Source of the DNA: Anaspis maculata
Lineage: Eukaryota; Arthropoda; Insecta; Coleoptera; Scraptiidae
Assembly: GCA_949128115.1 (NCBI GenBank)
Contig: OX421961.1
Span: forward strand, 120,655,050-120,719,049
Direction: 5' to 3'
DNA length: 64,000 nt
The notes under the pieces were generated by a model. It saw nothing but the letters and a program-made list of their open reading frames with translations, searched no databases and was not told where the DNA came from. How positions within the stretch are numbered: the first letter of the stretch is position 1; every line of letters starts with the position of its first letter. A program made the position numbers and the translations under genes. Below, in pieces: positions 45,800-56,547 of the stretch.

Positions 45800-48074
45800 A
45801 TATAATTTTACGCCAATGAAGACCTACCAAATCGCTTGATTACAAATATATGTCACACTTAATGGGTTCGTCAACAAAACACCTGTGAAAAAATTGAGAC
45901 ATGTATATTATTTTGGTATTTTTTTGAAAACTTCAAACTTGTCTTAGGGACCCAAAATTTTTGTCTTACGACCAGATTTCCGATTGAGGGGATGTTCCCA
46001 CACAAAATCTTGTCGGTTGCATCCATGTACCTCATGACGTGAATTTTTGGCCCTCTATTCGAAAATTGACAAGCTCATAGCAGAGTCTAAAGCTCCCGCG
46101 GTCTGACATGTAAGACAAAGCAATTTTTAACAACCTTATCAACGCACATTAGACCTTTAGCTCTAAGCTTCTCTAGCTCTAGAGAAGAAGCTGCAAATAC
46201 ACATACCAACTACGAAAAGCGGTAATGTACCGCAGCCGGAGAGGTACGCACGTGCGTGGCAGGGCTAAGAAAAACACTCGGATCTCGGATAACCTGAGCA
46301 AATATTACCTAATACTGAACAAATATGGAATTGGCAAAAAAAAAACGAGCAGGAAACAAATTGCCAGGGATCGGTCTGAAATCCTGAACAGCGATAAGGC
46401 AATGGGCATAGGCATCAGGTAGAGCGGTTCAACGCACTTATTGTGATTGATTGTGGGGTCGATTATCAAAATATGGGTTAAAAAATTGTACATTGAATGC
46501 GAGGTGTTCAAATATTTGCTATCTGCTCGTCCACACAAACATTTACAAGGTGACTGGAAATCAAAGAGTAACGGGTTAACGGACACTTTTCCCTTTTCCG
46601 GTTGTCCTCCCGTAGAACGGTGTTTTTACAAGAGCCGGTGCATTCTTGCACAAATAAACAAATACAATATTATGTAAAATAAGCGGAAAGGAATTCACGT
46701 CATGTACGGGTGAGTAGGTAGGTACTTCAAAAGGTGGAGTACCTACTTATTTGGCTCAAGGCATGTGCATTTTTAATCAAACTGAAAAAATTGGATAGGT
46801 GTAGGTAATAATAGTTTTGTTTGCACAACATTGATGACAATTCAACTGCTATCCCAGCCTCGATTGGAAAAGTCTTGTTTTGCTGGTGACAGAGAAGTTC
46901 AAGGAAAATGCATTTCGTACAAATTGAAATATCGAGCAAAAATGTAAGGTAGGTTGGTAGGTAATGAAGATTTTAGTAGGTACCTACCTACCTAGGTAAG
47001 TAATAAAATGAAAATTTTCGATATTGATGTTAGTGTTAATTGGAGAAAAAATCAATTCTTGATGATTGCTTTGGTTATCTACAAATAAGATATAGGATGG
47101 GATTAGGTACACATGTAGGTGCTTCAATGGAAGTATTGTCGCAGAAGTATTGCACACTTACCGTGGTGAAGTGGTGTGGAAACTGTAACGGGTTGAAGCA
47201 AGGTAAGGTGAGAGGATTTTGTTTTTATAAAATTCAAAATTTTGTAATTGCAAACATTCGTCTTTTTCGAATGACATTCTAAACTTACATTAGGATTCAG
47301 TCTTTTTTCAAATTGCACAGGCAGAGGTAATTTCAGCAGTAATTTCAAAAATGTATTTTTTGAAATATATATTTGAAATGAATAATTTTCTCTGAAAGCC
47401 TCTGAAAGTCTCCAGCTGAAACAGACATGTTTTTGGAAGATTTTGGTGGACTGAATAGTGGCTTTCCAAATTAGCCAGAGTTTACCAAACTGAATCGTTA
47501 CCTACTTGATTGACTGCGATTGATCGAAATGGGCAGAAGTCATAGCGAGAAACAACAGATTTAGGGAAAGTCGTGCCGAGATAAGGGTTCAAATTTGGAT
47601 GAATAATCAAAATAAATCTTACTGCAGGGGCATCTGCAGAGGTGTCGAGGCGTCCCTTATTTGGCCACAAATAGCATGGCTTCAAATGGCTTTTTAGCTG
47701 GAGCAGGGTAGAGGGTCGGTGCTTCAATTGCGACAATTGTTTTTTTTTAAGTGAAACTTCTATTCTCGTGCCTAGATAACAACACACAACTAACGCAGAA
47801 TTACACATGGGAGTGAAATTGGTTCATAGCATCAGTGGATTAAACGAACGCCTGTAACTTTGTCTTGTCTGACCTTGGGGCGACCAGCGTCGTACCAGGA
47901 AATGGAAGAATAAGCTGTTGCGGCGTTCGCCGCGTTCGGTTCTATTTTTTACTATTCGCCGACACTGGACTGCTCTTCCTGTTGTCGTACTGTTGGCCCG
48001 ACAGGAATGGTTGTCGACTTGGCTTGAATAGATTCGAGCGGATGTATTTTATTATAAGGATAGGGAGGTATATT
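45800..48074. other. Intergenic region with no recognised gene
   Basis: Short frames only, and runs of TAGGTAGGTACCTAC near 46970-47000. No domains are seen. Confidence 0.4.
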
Positions 48075-48282
48075 CAGGGCCGGGTCTAGCAGGCGTGCAG
48101 TGCGTTCCGGCGCGCAGGCGGGTATGGCAGGCGACAAGTCATAGGGGCGGTAATATAATGATAAAGTTGAATTTCGAAGGATTCTTTCCATTCCCGTATT
48201 TGGTGGGGCTCTCCACTGCCGGTGAGGGGGGCGGCAATTTTTCGGTGGCACGCAGGCGGCAAATAGGCCAGGCCCGGCCATG
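48075..48282. mobile_element. 208-bp hAT MITE with 8-bp TSD
   Basis: GGTATATT is duplicated at 48067-48074 and 48283-48290. The termini are CAGGGCCGGGTC and, inverted, CATGGCCGGGCC, with GCAGGCG-like subterminal pairing. An 8-bp duplication with CA...TG-type ends is classic for hAT. It is GC-richer than its surroundings. Confidence 0.92.
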
Positions 48283-48579
48283 GGTATATTCTCCAACGGG
48301 CGTTCACAATTCAAAAATAAAATCGAATGCTGCACACCCAAATGTAGACACAACTTCCAGGTACCTATATACCTATTAAGCAGGAAAGCAGGGGTGGATG
48401 ATTAAAGCCCAGAGGGGAAAAAGAATTTTCAACAATTGAGGTTGAAACAGTTGCTCAATGTTCTAGATGTCAGCTGATTGTATAGCGATGATATTATACT
48501 GGTTTGATAATCAAATTTTTATAAATTTGAAGTTGTTCCAGTCACACCACGTATTTGTTGTTTTAAAAAAAAGGTTTAA

Positions 48580-48622
48580 TTGACAATTGTTTCGAGGAAA
48601 ACCCTCATCATCAGAAAACTGT
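48580..48622 (-). ncRNA. Hammerhead ribozyme core, left copy
   Basis: On the minus strand the order is CTGATGA (48614-48608), a stem GAGG/CCTC with a 5-base loop, then GAAAC (48593-48589), AATT, and GTC. A two-base-pair stem III (AC/GU) closed by AAUU before the cleavage C is the minimal form reported for Penelope-like elements. Stem I pairing is weak by eye. Confidence 0.7.
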
Positions 48623-49002
48623 TATATAAAGAAAATATTAGATACAGAAATGAGAAAAAACAATGGTTCAGGCTTACCTATTTAAAAAAGTGTATAAATT
48701 GCTTGTTTGTAGAAGATTTTTAGTAAAAATTGGCAGTAAATTGACAGTAAATTGAAAGATGGCATGAGAACCTGTACTATTGTTGACTATAAAGGTGATT
48801 ATAAAGGTAAAGAGGTGTAAACAATATTAGATAACAATACTTGTTTTTGTGGGTACTAGAAGAAATATACTTTGAAAGAACAGGAACAGCTATTTTGATG
48901 TGTAGGTATTTTTGAATTGCTTTCACTAAAATTGAGAATGTATCGTCGAGTGTATCGTTACCTAAAAGACATTCTGTTTGTTCATTTAAACTGTTTCTTC
49001 TA

Positions 49003-49440
49003 GTGTTACATAAAGATTTAGTTATTTCTAGTGATCCTAAAAGAAGTCTTCTTCTATATTTATATTCAGTTTTTAAAATTTTGAAATTTTATTTTTTTAT
49101 AAATGTTTCTATTGGCCAATCAGGTAGAAAGTTTGGGACAAGAATTAAGGAGCATGTTAGTGAAATTATTAAAGCAAACAGAATTGGTTTCTTTGACGCA
49201 AAATCACATTTCAGTTCACATATAATCATATCACACCTTAACTTCAATTTGGACAGAAATTTCAAAATTTTAAAAACAGAATATAAATACAGAAGAAGAC
49301 TTCTTTTAGAATCACTAGAAATAACTAAATCTTTATGTAACACTAGAAGAAACAGTTTAAATGAACCAACAGAATGTCTTTTAGGTAAAGATACATTCTC
49401 AATTTTAGTAAAAGCAATTCAAAAATACACATCAAAATAG
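49003..49440 (+). pseudogene. Penelope-like GIY-YIG endonuclease fragment
   Basis: From about 49100 the frame reads SIGQSGRKFGTRIKEHVSEI, matching the YIG...GR...TR.KEH part of a GIY-YIG nuclease, then SHFSSHIIISHLNFN, and ends ILKTEYKYRRRLLLESLEI, the conserved Glu-containing helix. The first ~30 codons (49003-49094) belong to the inverted copy and are a junction artefact. The N-terminal reverse transcriptase is missing, so this is a fragment. Confidence 0.8.
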
Positions 49441-49719
49441 CTGTTCCTGATCCTGTTCTTTCAAAGTATTTCTTCTAGTTTCTAGTACCCACAAAAACAA
49501 GTATTGTTATCTAATATTGTTTATACCTCTTTACCTTTTTAATCACCTTTATAGTCAACAATAGTACAGGTTCTCATGCCATCTTTTAATTTACTGTCAA
49601 TTTACTGCCAATTTTTACTAAAAATCTTCTACAAACAAGCAATTTATACACTTTTTTAAATAGGTAAGCCTGAATCATTGTTATTTCTTATTTCTGTATC
49701 TAATATTTTCTTCATTTAA

Positions 49720-49770
49720 CAGTTTTCTGATGATGAGGGTCTGCTTCGAAACAATTGTCAATTAAACCTT
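49720..49770 (+). ncRNA. Hammerhead ribozyme core, right copy
   Basis: CTGATGA (49727-49733) is followed by stem II GAGG pairing with CTTC (one G-U), then GAAAC (49748-49752), AATT and GTC, with predicted cleavage after C49759. It matches the left copy except within stem II, where pairing is kept by a wobble change. Confidence 0.7.
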
Positions 49771-50144
49771 TTTTAAAAAACAACAAATACGTGATGTGAC
49801 TGGAACAACTTCAAATTTATACTAACAAAGCCACAGATGGACCAATTCTACATAATTATATCAAATTTTTATGTTTGGAAATTTATTTTTGACATTATAT
49901 TCTTCGTTAATTTTTTGAATGGTTCGATTTCACCTCAATTAAATGTGACATTCTAAATATAAGTACGGTGGCGAGCACATAACTGGAAATACTCATATCA
50001 ATTCTGTCTATATTTCAATTTAACCTACAGCCTTATCTTGATTGGAGAAGATAATATCGTAGGAACTCTAGAACCACGTAGTTACCTCAAATCACATTCA
50101 CGAGGTACCTACCTACATACCTATGTGAATACTTATGTATTTTA

Positions 50145-51287
50145 TAGGGTTTCACGAGACCGGCCTTGGTCTTGGTCTTGGTCTTGGTCTTGGTCTCGAA
50201 TTCAAGACCAAGACCAAGACCAAGACCATCATTTTATTGTCGAGACCAAGACCAAGACTTGGCCCCCAAGACCAAGACCAAGACCAAGACTTTTCAAGTC
50301 TTGGTCTCGAGTCTCGACTTTTTTTCCGTATTTTGACTAATTCAAAGAAAAAAAATCTAGCTAGATGCGAGCAACAGTATATACCATATTATGCAAGTCT
50401 GTGGTCGGGTTCATTTTTAAGAATGTTAAATATTATGTGATTGACTTAAGAACACTGCCTCGATTAGAACTTTTACTTTTATTATTAGTTATTGCATGAA
50501 GGTAATTTATTGTGGATGTGCGAGGTGCCGCGAGGTGCCGTGGCTAAGTTCAACAGTTTTTATGGTTCAACTCGTAAATAGTGTATAGTTGTGACAAAGT
50601 GCTTGATTTATGGTACCTACTAATACGGGATACTATTCCATTTGGCAGGCAACACATACCTACCCCAGGCCCTGAAGTGAAGTCATAAAAGTAAAATCTA
50701 ACAAATTAGTAGGACGTATTGAATAACCAGCCCAAATAAAAATACATCGTTTTCTATATGTATACCTACCCACAATTACAACCCGGCATAGCCTCTTTGC
50801 TTTTCTCTGTTTCCCATATAGTAGGTACTTGCGGGGGTTTTCAAAACTACTTTGTTTGAGGGTGTTTCTTAAAAATACAAAGAATCCAAAGTTTATGTAT
50901 TGTGTTTTATTTAAAGAACAAACAAAAATTTTCTAATTCCATCTTAATCTTCGCTTGGAGACGCTTGGAGTTCTAGTTAAAATTCGTTCAAGGCATTGTA
51001 GCTTTGGAAATTGTTGATAAAAAATAATAATTTAGTTTGATAGGGTTCGTAATAGTCGAGGCAATAGTTTTTTAAATTATTGTTCTTGTTGTTGTATTTT
51101 TATTTTGGACTTGGGGATTGGGGAATCGAGACTCGAGACCAAGACCAAGACCTCCACGTCAAGACCAAGACTCTTGCTGTCAAGACCAAGACCAAGACCA
51201 AGACCAAGACCAGATTTTCAGACATTTTCGAGACCAAGACCAAGACCAAGCGGGTCTTGGTCTTGGTCTTGGTCTCGTGAAACCCTA
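50145..51287. mobile_element. hAT-type MITE with (CTTGGT)n arrays and 8-bp TSD
   Basis: GTATTTTA is duplicated at 50137-50144 and 51288-51295. The termini are TAGGGTTTCACGAGACC and inverse. Arrays of CTTGGT/ACCAAG hexamers lie at both ends (about 50163-50310 and 51136-51275) in both orientations. Frames here are repeat products. The centre (50340-51060) has no gene. Confidence 0.9.
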
Positions 51288-51295
51288 GTATTTTA

Positions 51296-52737
51296 TATTT
51301 TTTCAATTGAAATTAATACCGGATCGAGTTTTCCAAACGACATTATTATACTTTGTGGAGACTATGAGATTGACATGTTGTGCCTGCCAGAACACAGTTT
51401 CCACCGTGCTATAATATAACGGGGAAAATCGTACAGTAAGAAAATCCGTCACGATGTCACATTCGCATGATTATTTGTGGAGAATATTATTGATGAAAAT
51501 AGATTTTTAGTATATTAGGGGTATGAGTGAGACTTCATGTGACGGAGAATGGGAGTTTAAGCGCCGAGCGCAGCGAGAAAAGAAACAAAAGAAGTCTAAT
51601 CGTGAAAAAATCATGTCGAAAGTATTCTGCCCTTTTTGAGCAACAGAATCAGAATTTTATCGAGATGACTGACCTAATTTTGCACACTACCCTAGCTGTC
51701 AATGACATTATTGACGTCCTCAAATGTCAAATTCTCGGCATTGACTATCCAAATTGAATTATTTGAGGAATCGAATACTTATTCGAAAGTTTCTTAGGAG
51801 TTCGAAATACCGACCCTTGGAGTAATAAATATAAATAACCAAATATTTGAGATAATAAATGTCGAAAGAAATCATTTATCAAGGTAGCCAAGTTTATTTA
51901 GCAAAGCAATCTAGCTGTTAGTGAAATTCTTGACTTCTCTTCAAATCTAAGACACCAATCATTACTCTTTCTGTTGGTGGACCAGAGTTTATTGCCAAGT
52001 TCTTGCATCAAATTCAGAGCTTTGAACTCTGCGTGTGGGGTCGTGAAAACAATTTCAATTTTTAGGTGAATGGGCCGTGGTGAAGTCAAAACAGAGTGAT
52101 CTAAAATTGATAATGTTATCGAGCAGGTGTACGAAAAACTGTTCGAATGATATGAAATAACAAGAACCCACAGAGCCCGCAACGGGACCTACAACAACCT
52201 AGTGACCTATATTTTCGTGATACGAGATAACCTGATACACTTTTCAGGAAGTAGGTAGGTACAGTTCAGTCATGTTCAATTCCTTTTGTAAATAACGAAA
52301 ATTTGACCATGAGTAAAAAATCAAACAAACGACACCTACTGTTCTTCGATAAGATAATAAAAATTCGAAATATTCTGCTTCAGGAAAGTGAATATGTAAG
52401 GTTCATCCCTGCCCCATTGAAAATCACATTTCCATCAAAGACCGTGACGTGCGAGGAAATGTTTGCTCAGACTCTGGTATTGATATTACCAATAGATACT
52501 CGCACAATAAAACTATTAGCACATAAATTTTATCTTAAGTCAATACAACCAAATGTGAAGAGGTACTCACGCACTATTTAGCCCAATACATAGTTGCCCC
52601 GAACCACGTGTGCCTCAATCTCGGCCTCAATAGTTTCGTAACGGCCATTCTTGCCACACGCATACCACCGGCCACTTGTACCGAGATTTCTGATCCGATC
52701 GCTGGCAGATTTCTGAGTAACCAGAGAAAAATTTCAG
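51296..52737. other. Region upstream of cysteine-rich paralog 2
   Basis: Two small frames (51527-51757, 76 codons; 52303-52581, 92 codons) have no recognised domain and are not called as genes. The 5'UTR and any leader exon of the downstream gene must lie here. A TTTCAG acceptor directly precedes its ATG, so a leader intron is likely, with its donor not determined. Confidence 0.45.
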
Positions 52738-54414
52738 ATGAAACTCCAGGTGCTGTTCTTCCTGGCCGTCTGCACCTGCACTTGGGCCAAAAGCGAATCG
52801 CCTTGCCATGACGCCCAGGCCGGAGACTGCGACCAAGTCACCGAATACCAAGAGTACGTGAAGTGCATGCAAGATCAAGACCGGAAGAAACGATCGGCCG
52901 GATGTTACGAAGACGACGACGAGAACGACTGCGAAAACTGCAACTGCAACTCTTGCGGCGATTCCTGCCAGAACGGTTGCAACAGTGGATGCTGCGGGAG
53001 TTGCTGCAACACCGTCAACAACTGCGACAGCAACAAATGCTGCTTCAAAACCTGCCACGCCACGTGCAAGAGCAATTCGTGCAGGTCTTCTTGCAAGAAA
53101 AGCTGTCGCGAGAACATCAGGCCGCAACCGATCGAACCCGGCGCCCCGAGCCAAACGGTAATCAGCGGAGGAGGTGGTGAAACTTTCGTCAACAACACCA
53201 TAATCAACAAACCTGTTCACAACATCACCACGGTCATCCACTTGAACAACTACATCAACAACACGAACGTGATTGATATCCCGGTCAGACTCAACAGTAC
53301 GACGTACAATAACATCACCATCACGAATGCAATTTCTGCGAGTCCTAACGGTCCAACCATAGTTATTCCAGGAGGGAATAATCCGCAGCCGCAGCCGCAG
53401 CAGCCGCAAGAAAACTGTTGCACAGTCATCGGTCCAAAACAGTGCGTACGCCAAGATAAATTTCCATTCGTCCGCTGTTTCCACATCAGGAAACGGACCT
53501 GCGGATACGTTTGCTCGGCTCCGATAGTCCATTACCAAGAGCACGAAGTCTGTTCGCAGCCTCAACCGCAGCCACAGCCGATACCCGTACCCCAACCTAT
53601 ACCTCAACCCCAACCGATTCCGCAGCCCCAGCCGATTCCGCAACCACAACCGATTCCACAACCACAACCCGTCCCTCCGCCACAATCCTGCCGCCAGCAA
53701 GTAATCTACGTGCCTCAACCCCAGCCAAGATGCGCCGTCCAACAGAACTGGCCGTACGTCTCTTGCGGCGGTTACCAGAAACAACAAACCTGTGAGGGCT
53801 GCTACAACCACTACATCAATTCCAACGAATACTCCAGGTGTTCGCCTTACTGCTACGACGACGGTTTCGGAGTCGGTCCCTCTCCTTACTACCGTCAAGG
53901 TCCGTTCTACCGTCCCGGCTACGCCCACGCGCCGTCCTGCTACCAAACGGGTCTTTGTGGTTTCGACGGAGGCTACGGCGGCTATCCTCAATACCAGCCT
54001 CCTCCTCCGCAGCCATACGCAGGGGGCTACGCGCCCTACGGAGGCGCTTACGCGCCGGCGTTTCCGTTCAACGGCGTCGGATACCCGGCAAACACTTACG
54101 AAACTCCCATCATCATCGACGAGGCCAACAATACCGTGACGCCGATCGAGAACATCCCCTGGGCTCCGGCGAACTCGTCCAATGATTATTTCTTGAATCC
54201 CATCTACAGCGGCAGTTATCCCTACAGTTGGGGCAACAATTTGGATGCCGTGGCACCGGACGTCAGCATAGAAGCAAGAGTGGAGCCGGCCAGGTCCGAG
54301 CGGTATGCAGAAATCAAGATTGAGGTCGCCGATGACAAGAAGGAAGGTGAAGAAGATGTCGGAACTGAAGACACAGCCGAAGAAAGCGCTACCGCAGATT
54401 CATTTTCTGACTAA
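52738..54414 (+). CDS. Secreted cysteine-rich glycoprotein, paralog 2, with QPIP repeats
   Basis: 558-aa single coding exon. Signal peptide 1-17 (MKLQVLFFLAVCTCTWA). A dibasic site RKKR at 49-52 suggests removal of a propeptide. Residues about 56-125 are a Cys-dense domain (many CxxC/CC). Then comes a linker with NNT, NIT, NNT, NST, NIT sequons. A module at about 223-270 has CC-x7-C-x10-C-x7-C-x3-C, identical in spacing to the protein at 35239-36318, and a QP/QPIP-repeat stretch follows. A second Cys module (PYVSCGGY then CEGCYN) matches the PYFYCGKY...CDGCYD part of the paralog. Then there is a Tyr/Gly/Pro-rich region and an acidic tail (about 515-558). Function unknown; an extracellular matrix, cuticle or secretion role is inferred. 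No intron interrupts it, unlike paralog 1. Confidence 0.9.
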   Translation: MKLQVLFFLAVCTCTWAKSESPCHDAQAGDCDQVTEYQEYVKCMQDQDRKKRSAGCYEDDDENDCENCNCNSCGDSCQNGCNSGCCGSCCNTVNNCDSNKCCFKTCHATCKSNSCRSSCKKSCRENIRPQPIEPGAPSQTVISGGGGETFVNNTIINKPVHNITTVIHLNNYINNTNVIDIPVRLNSTTYNNITITNAISASPNGPTIVIPGGNNPQPQPQQPQENCCTVIGPKQCVRQDKFPFVRCFHIRKRTCGYVCSAPIVHYQEHEVCSQPQPQPQPIPVPQPIPQPQPIPQPQPIPQPQPIPQPQPVPPPQSCRQQVIYVPQPQPRCAVQQNWPYVSCGGYQKQQTCEGCYNHYINSNEYSRCSPYCYDDGFGVGPSPYYRQGPFYRPGYAHAPSCYQTGLCGFDGGYGGYPQYQPPPPQPYAGGYAPYGGAYAPAFPFNGVGYPANTYETPIIIDEANNTVTPIENIPWAPANSSNDYFLNPIYSGSYPYSWGNNLDAVAPDVSIEARVEPARSERYAEIKIEVADDKKEGEEDVGTEDTAEESATADSFSD

Positions 54415-54689
54415 CTGATTTTAGTTTTCGAGTTTGAAAGTACGAGTAGGTACTCATATTTACTCAAGAAATTGTACAAATATTACTGAGTGAACAAAAA
54501 AATTTTGGTCTAAGTAGACATGACTTGCTCCTGCTCGCTAGGCATGGTTTTCCACCCGAGTTTTTAGATTAATTTTTTTTGATCACTCGTTATCGTCTGC
54601 TTGAAATACAACGTTTTTTTTATTAGGGAGAAACAAAAACCACCTAATGTTTTGTTCGAACTATTGGTGTTTGATAGTGGTCTACTTGA

Positions 54690-54695
54690 AATAAA
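54690..54695 (+). other. Polyadenylation signal of cysteine-rich paralog 2
   Basis: AATAAA lies about 276 bases after the TAA. A second AATAAA occurs at about 54766. Confidence 0.55.
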
Positions 54696-54813
54696 AGTAT
54701 TGTTAGTAAATGTGTGTTTAAATTACTTGACAAGATTATTTTTTTGAAAAACTATCGTGCTATCAATAAAATGTACTTGCACTTAATACCAATAACAAAA
54801 TTATTGAAATTAA

Positions 54814-55180
54814 GGATGAAGTTGAAATGGTGAAATAAGGCGTTGCGGAATCAATCGCTGTCGCTGTGGGCTTATTCCTTTCCAGGAATTCACCATCCAG
54901 GTCTATTGGTCTCTTTTAAAAGCTAGAAGGAGGTACTTTGGTTTGAGCCTGCCTAAAGACATTTTCAAGATCCAAACATTATTTTCCCAAATTAAAAAAA
55001 AAAGATTTTTCAAGTTCAAATTTCAAAATTTTCGTTTTTTTTTTTTAAATTTTGGTAATGTCAAACTAAAATACATCTTTGTAGCTTTCGGAAGAGACCT
55101 GAATGGTAAATTTCTGTGAGTGAATAAGCCCACAGCGATTGATTCCGCAACGCCTTATTTTTACCAATTAAACTCCATCC
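54814..55180. mobile_element. TTAA-flanked MITE, copy 2
   Basis: TTAA is at 54810-54813 and 55181-55184. The ends are GGATGAAGTTGAAATGG and, inverted, GGATGGAGTTTAATTGG. It shares the AATAAGGCGTTGCGGAATCA block with copy 1 at 34374-34701. Confidence 0.85.
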
Positions 55181-55255
55181 TTAAGGTAATAAGGGAGGCA
55201 GCGACAGCTCACTGCTCTCAGTGCTCTTGATTAGTAGTATTAGTACACATACTTA

Positions 55256-55380
55256 TACCGTATGATCAAAAACTTTCTCACTCAAGGGAGGCTGTGGTCT
55301 GGACAAAATCAGCCTCTTTTGCCTGCCAATGACCAGAACCACAGCCTCCCTTGAGTAAGAAAGTTTTTGATCATACGGTA
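55256..55380. repeat. Near-perfect 125-base hairpin
   Basis: Arms of about 48 bases (TACCGTATGATCAAAAACTT and inverse) are separated by about 28 bases and flanked by TA. Such a hairpin could be a very short MITE or a small-RNA precursor. The TA flanks favour a MITE. Confidence 0.7.
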
Positions 55381-55530
55381 CTAACATACCTACCTAACCT
55401 ACCTACCTACTCATTTAAATTTTGCCAATATCCCTGATTTTTATAGCCCAATAACCAAGAACCAAGATAATGATGAATGAGCCCCTTGTTATTAAAGGAA
55501 GCAAGCTTTCTTGAACCTCCGGTGACCTCA

Positions 55531-55779
55531 CTATTTCGATAAGTTTGAGCCTTGCAAATCGGTACTTGACCGATCTTCATCGATAATACATTTTACTTTG
55601 TGAATTAAATTCTCTGTCACCGTACGAGATTCGTTATATTCGTACTGGAAATTGCGTAATCGAATGTAAATTATGAGTAAAATAATAAAAATTGCGGGAA
55701 AGATTATCGAATATTTGCGTTTGAAGTTTAAAGGTTTCGTTAAGTAATATTGGCGAGCGTTTCTAATTATCCAATCCAA
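55531..55779 (-). other. Possible internal exon or gene fragment with one membrane span
   Basis: An 82-codon minus-strand frame has a hydrophobic stretch (YSIIFPAIFIILLIIYI) preceded by Lys/Arg, as in type II membrane proteins. There is no ATG, and an in-frame stop lies just upstream. A GTGAGG donor-like site follows near its end (around 55533). If coding, it would be an internal exon; no neighbouring exon was found. Confidence 0.2.
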
Positions 55780-56547
55780 AATACGTTATCAGCAAAAATT
55801 TGATAAAAATTTATAATTATAAACTTGCAGATTTGTTCAAAATAGCTTCAACGGGTCAGTACATCAAAGACTCGTTAGATGTAAGAAGGTACGTTTTTTT
55901 TATTTCCGTTTATAATGATACGAACGAATTCTAGGTACGTACCAAATCATTTTTTGTTGCTATTACTTAAGTACCAAATTAACTACACCCACAATAGTAA
56001 ATGTAGCACGTGGCTCTTGGGGGTCAATTTGATAGTGAGTTATTAATAATACTATTATGAGTATGACGTAATAATGTTGGTACAAAAATAGAACCTAGAA
56101 ATAAGCCGTTTCATATTTCTGCCTGCAACATTTCAAAAGACTTCGAGGGGTAGAATTGAAAGTTGAAAATAGATACCTCGTTTTATTCTAAAAGAACAAT
56201 CCGTTGTGGTCAACACAATACTTTCCCGGTGGTATCAAGCGTCGTTGATAATGATTTTGATCAAAACGTCCCTTCGAGAAGGGAAATCTGATTGAAAGAG
56301 TGAGAGGAAAACTTCTTGGAAAGCATCCTGGTAACAAACTTTGCGTATACAACCATAACAAACAGTACTATGGGTTGAGTGGCCTTGGGGGCTGCAAAAC
56401 CGTAATCTCAAGGATATCCGCCGGTTTCATCTGCCACCTCCGCCCCCCCCTCAGAAACCACCTTCATACACCTTCTACAGAGACGATAACTAGTGATAGG
56501 TACAAAAACCAAAATACACCAAGAAGTCCGTGAAAAATGGCAATATA

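Larger units (their letters stand above)
48520..49830 (+). mobile_element. Penelope-like element 3' ends in inverted arrangement
   Basis: Two copies of one element's 3' end face away from each other. The left copy is on the minus strand (about 49088-48520) and the right copy on the plus (about 49095-49830). The outer ends are AAATTTGAAGTTGTTCCAGT and its inverse. Both contain GIY-YIG endonuclease coding sequence and a hammerhead-ribozyme core, the combination known from Penelope-like retroelements. No reverse transcriptase remains. Confidence 0.8.

Noticed and set aside
50038..51419. Arg/Pro- and Trp/Ser-repeat frames
   Set aside because: Translations of (CTTGGT)n and (GACCAA)n hexamers.
52627..53991. 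454-codon frame on the minus strand opposite Cys-rich paralog 2
   Set aside because: It mirrors the codon structure of the plus-strand gene (GGT/CTG-rich shadow), has no domain or signal, and overlaps a gene with clear signal peptide and Cys modules.
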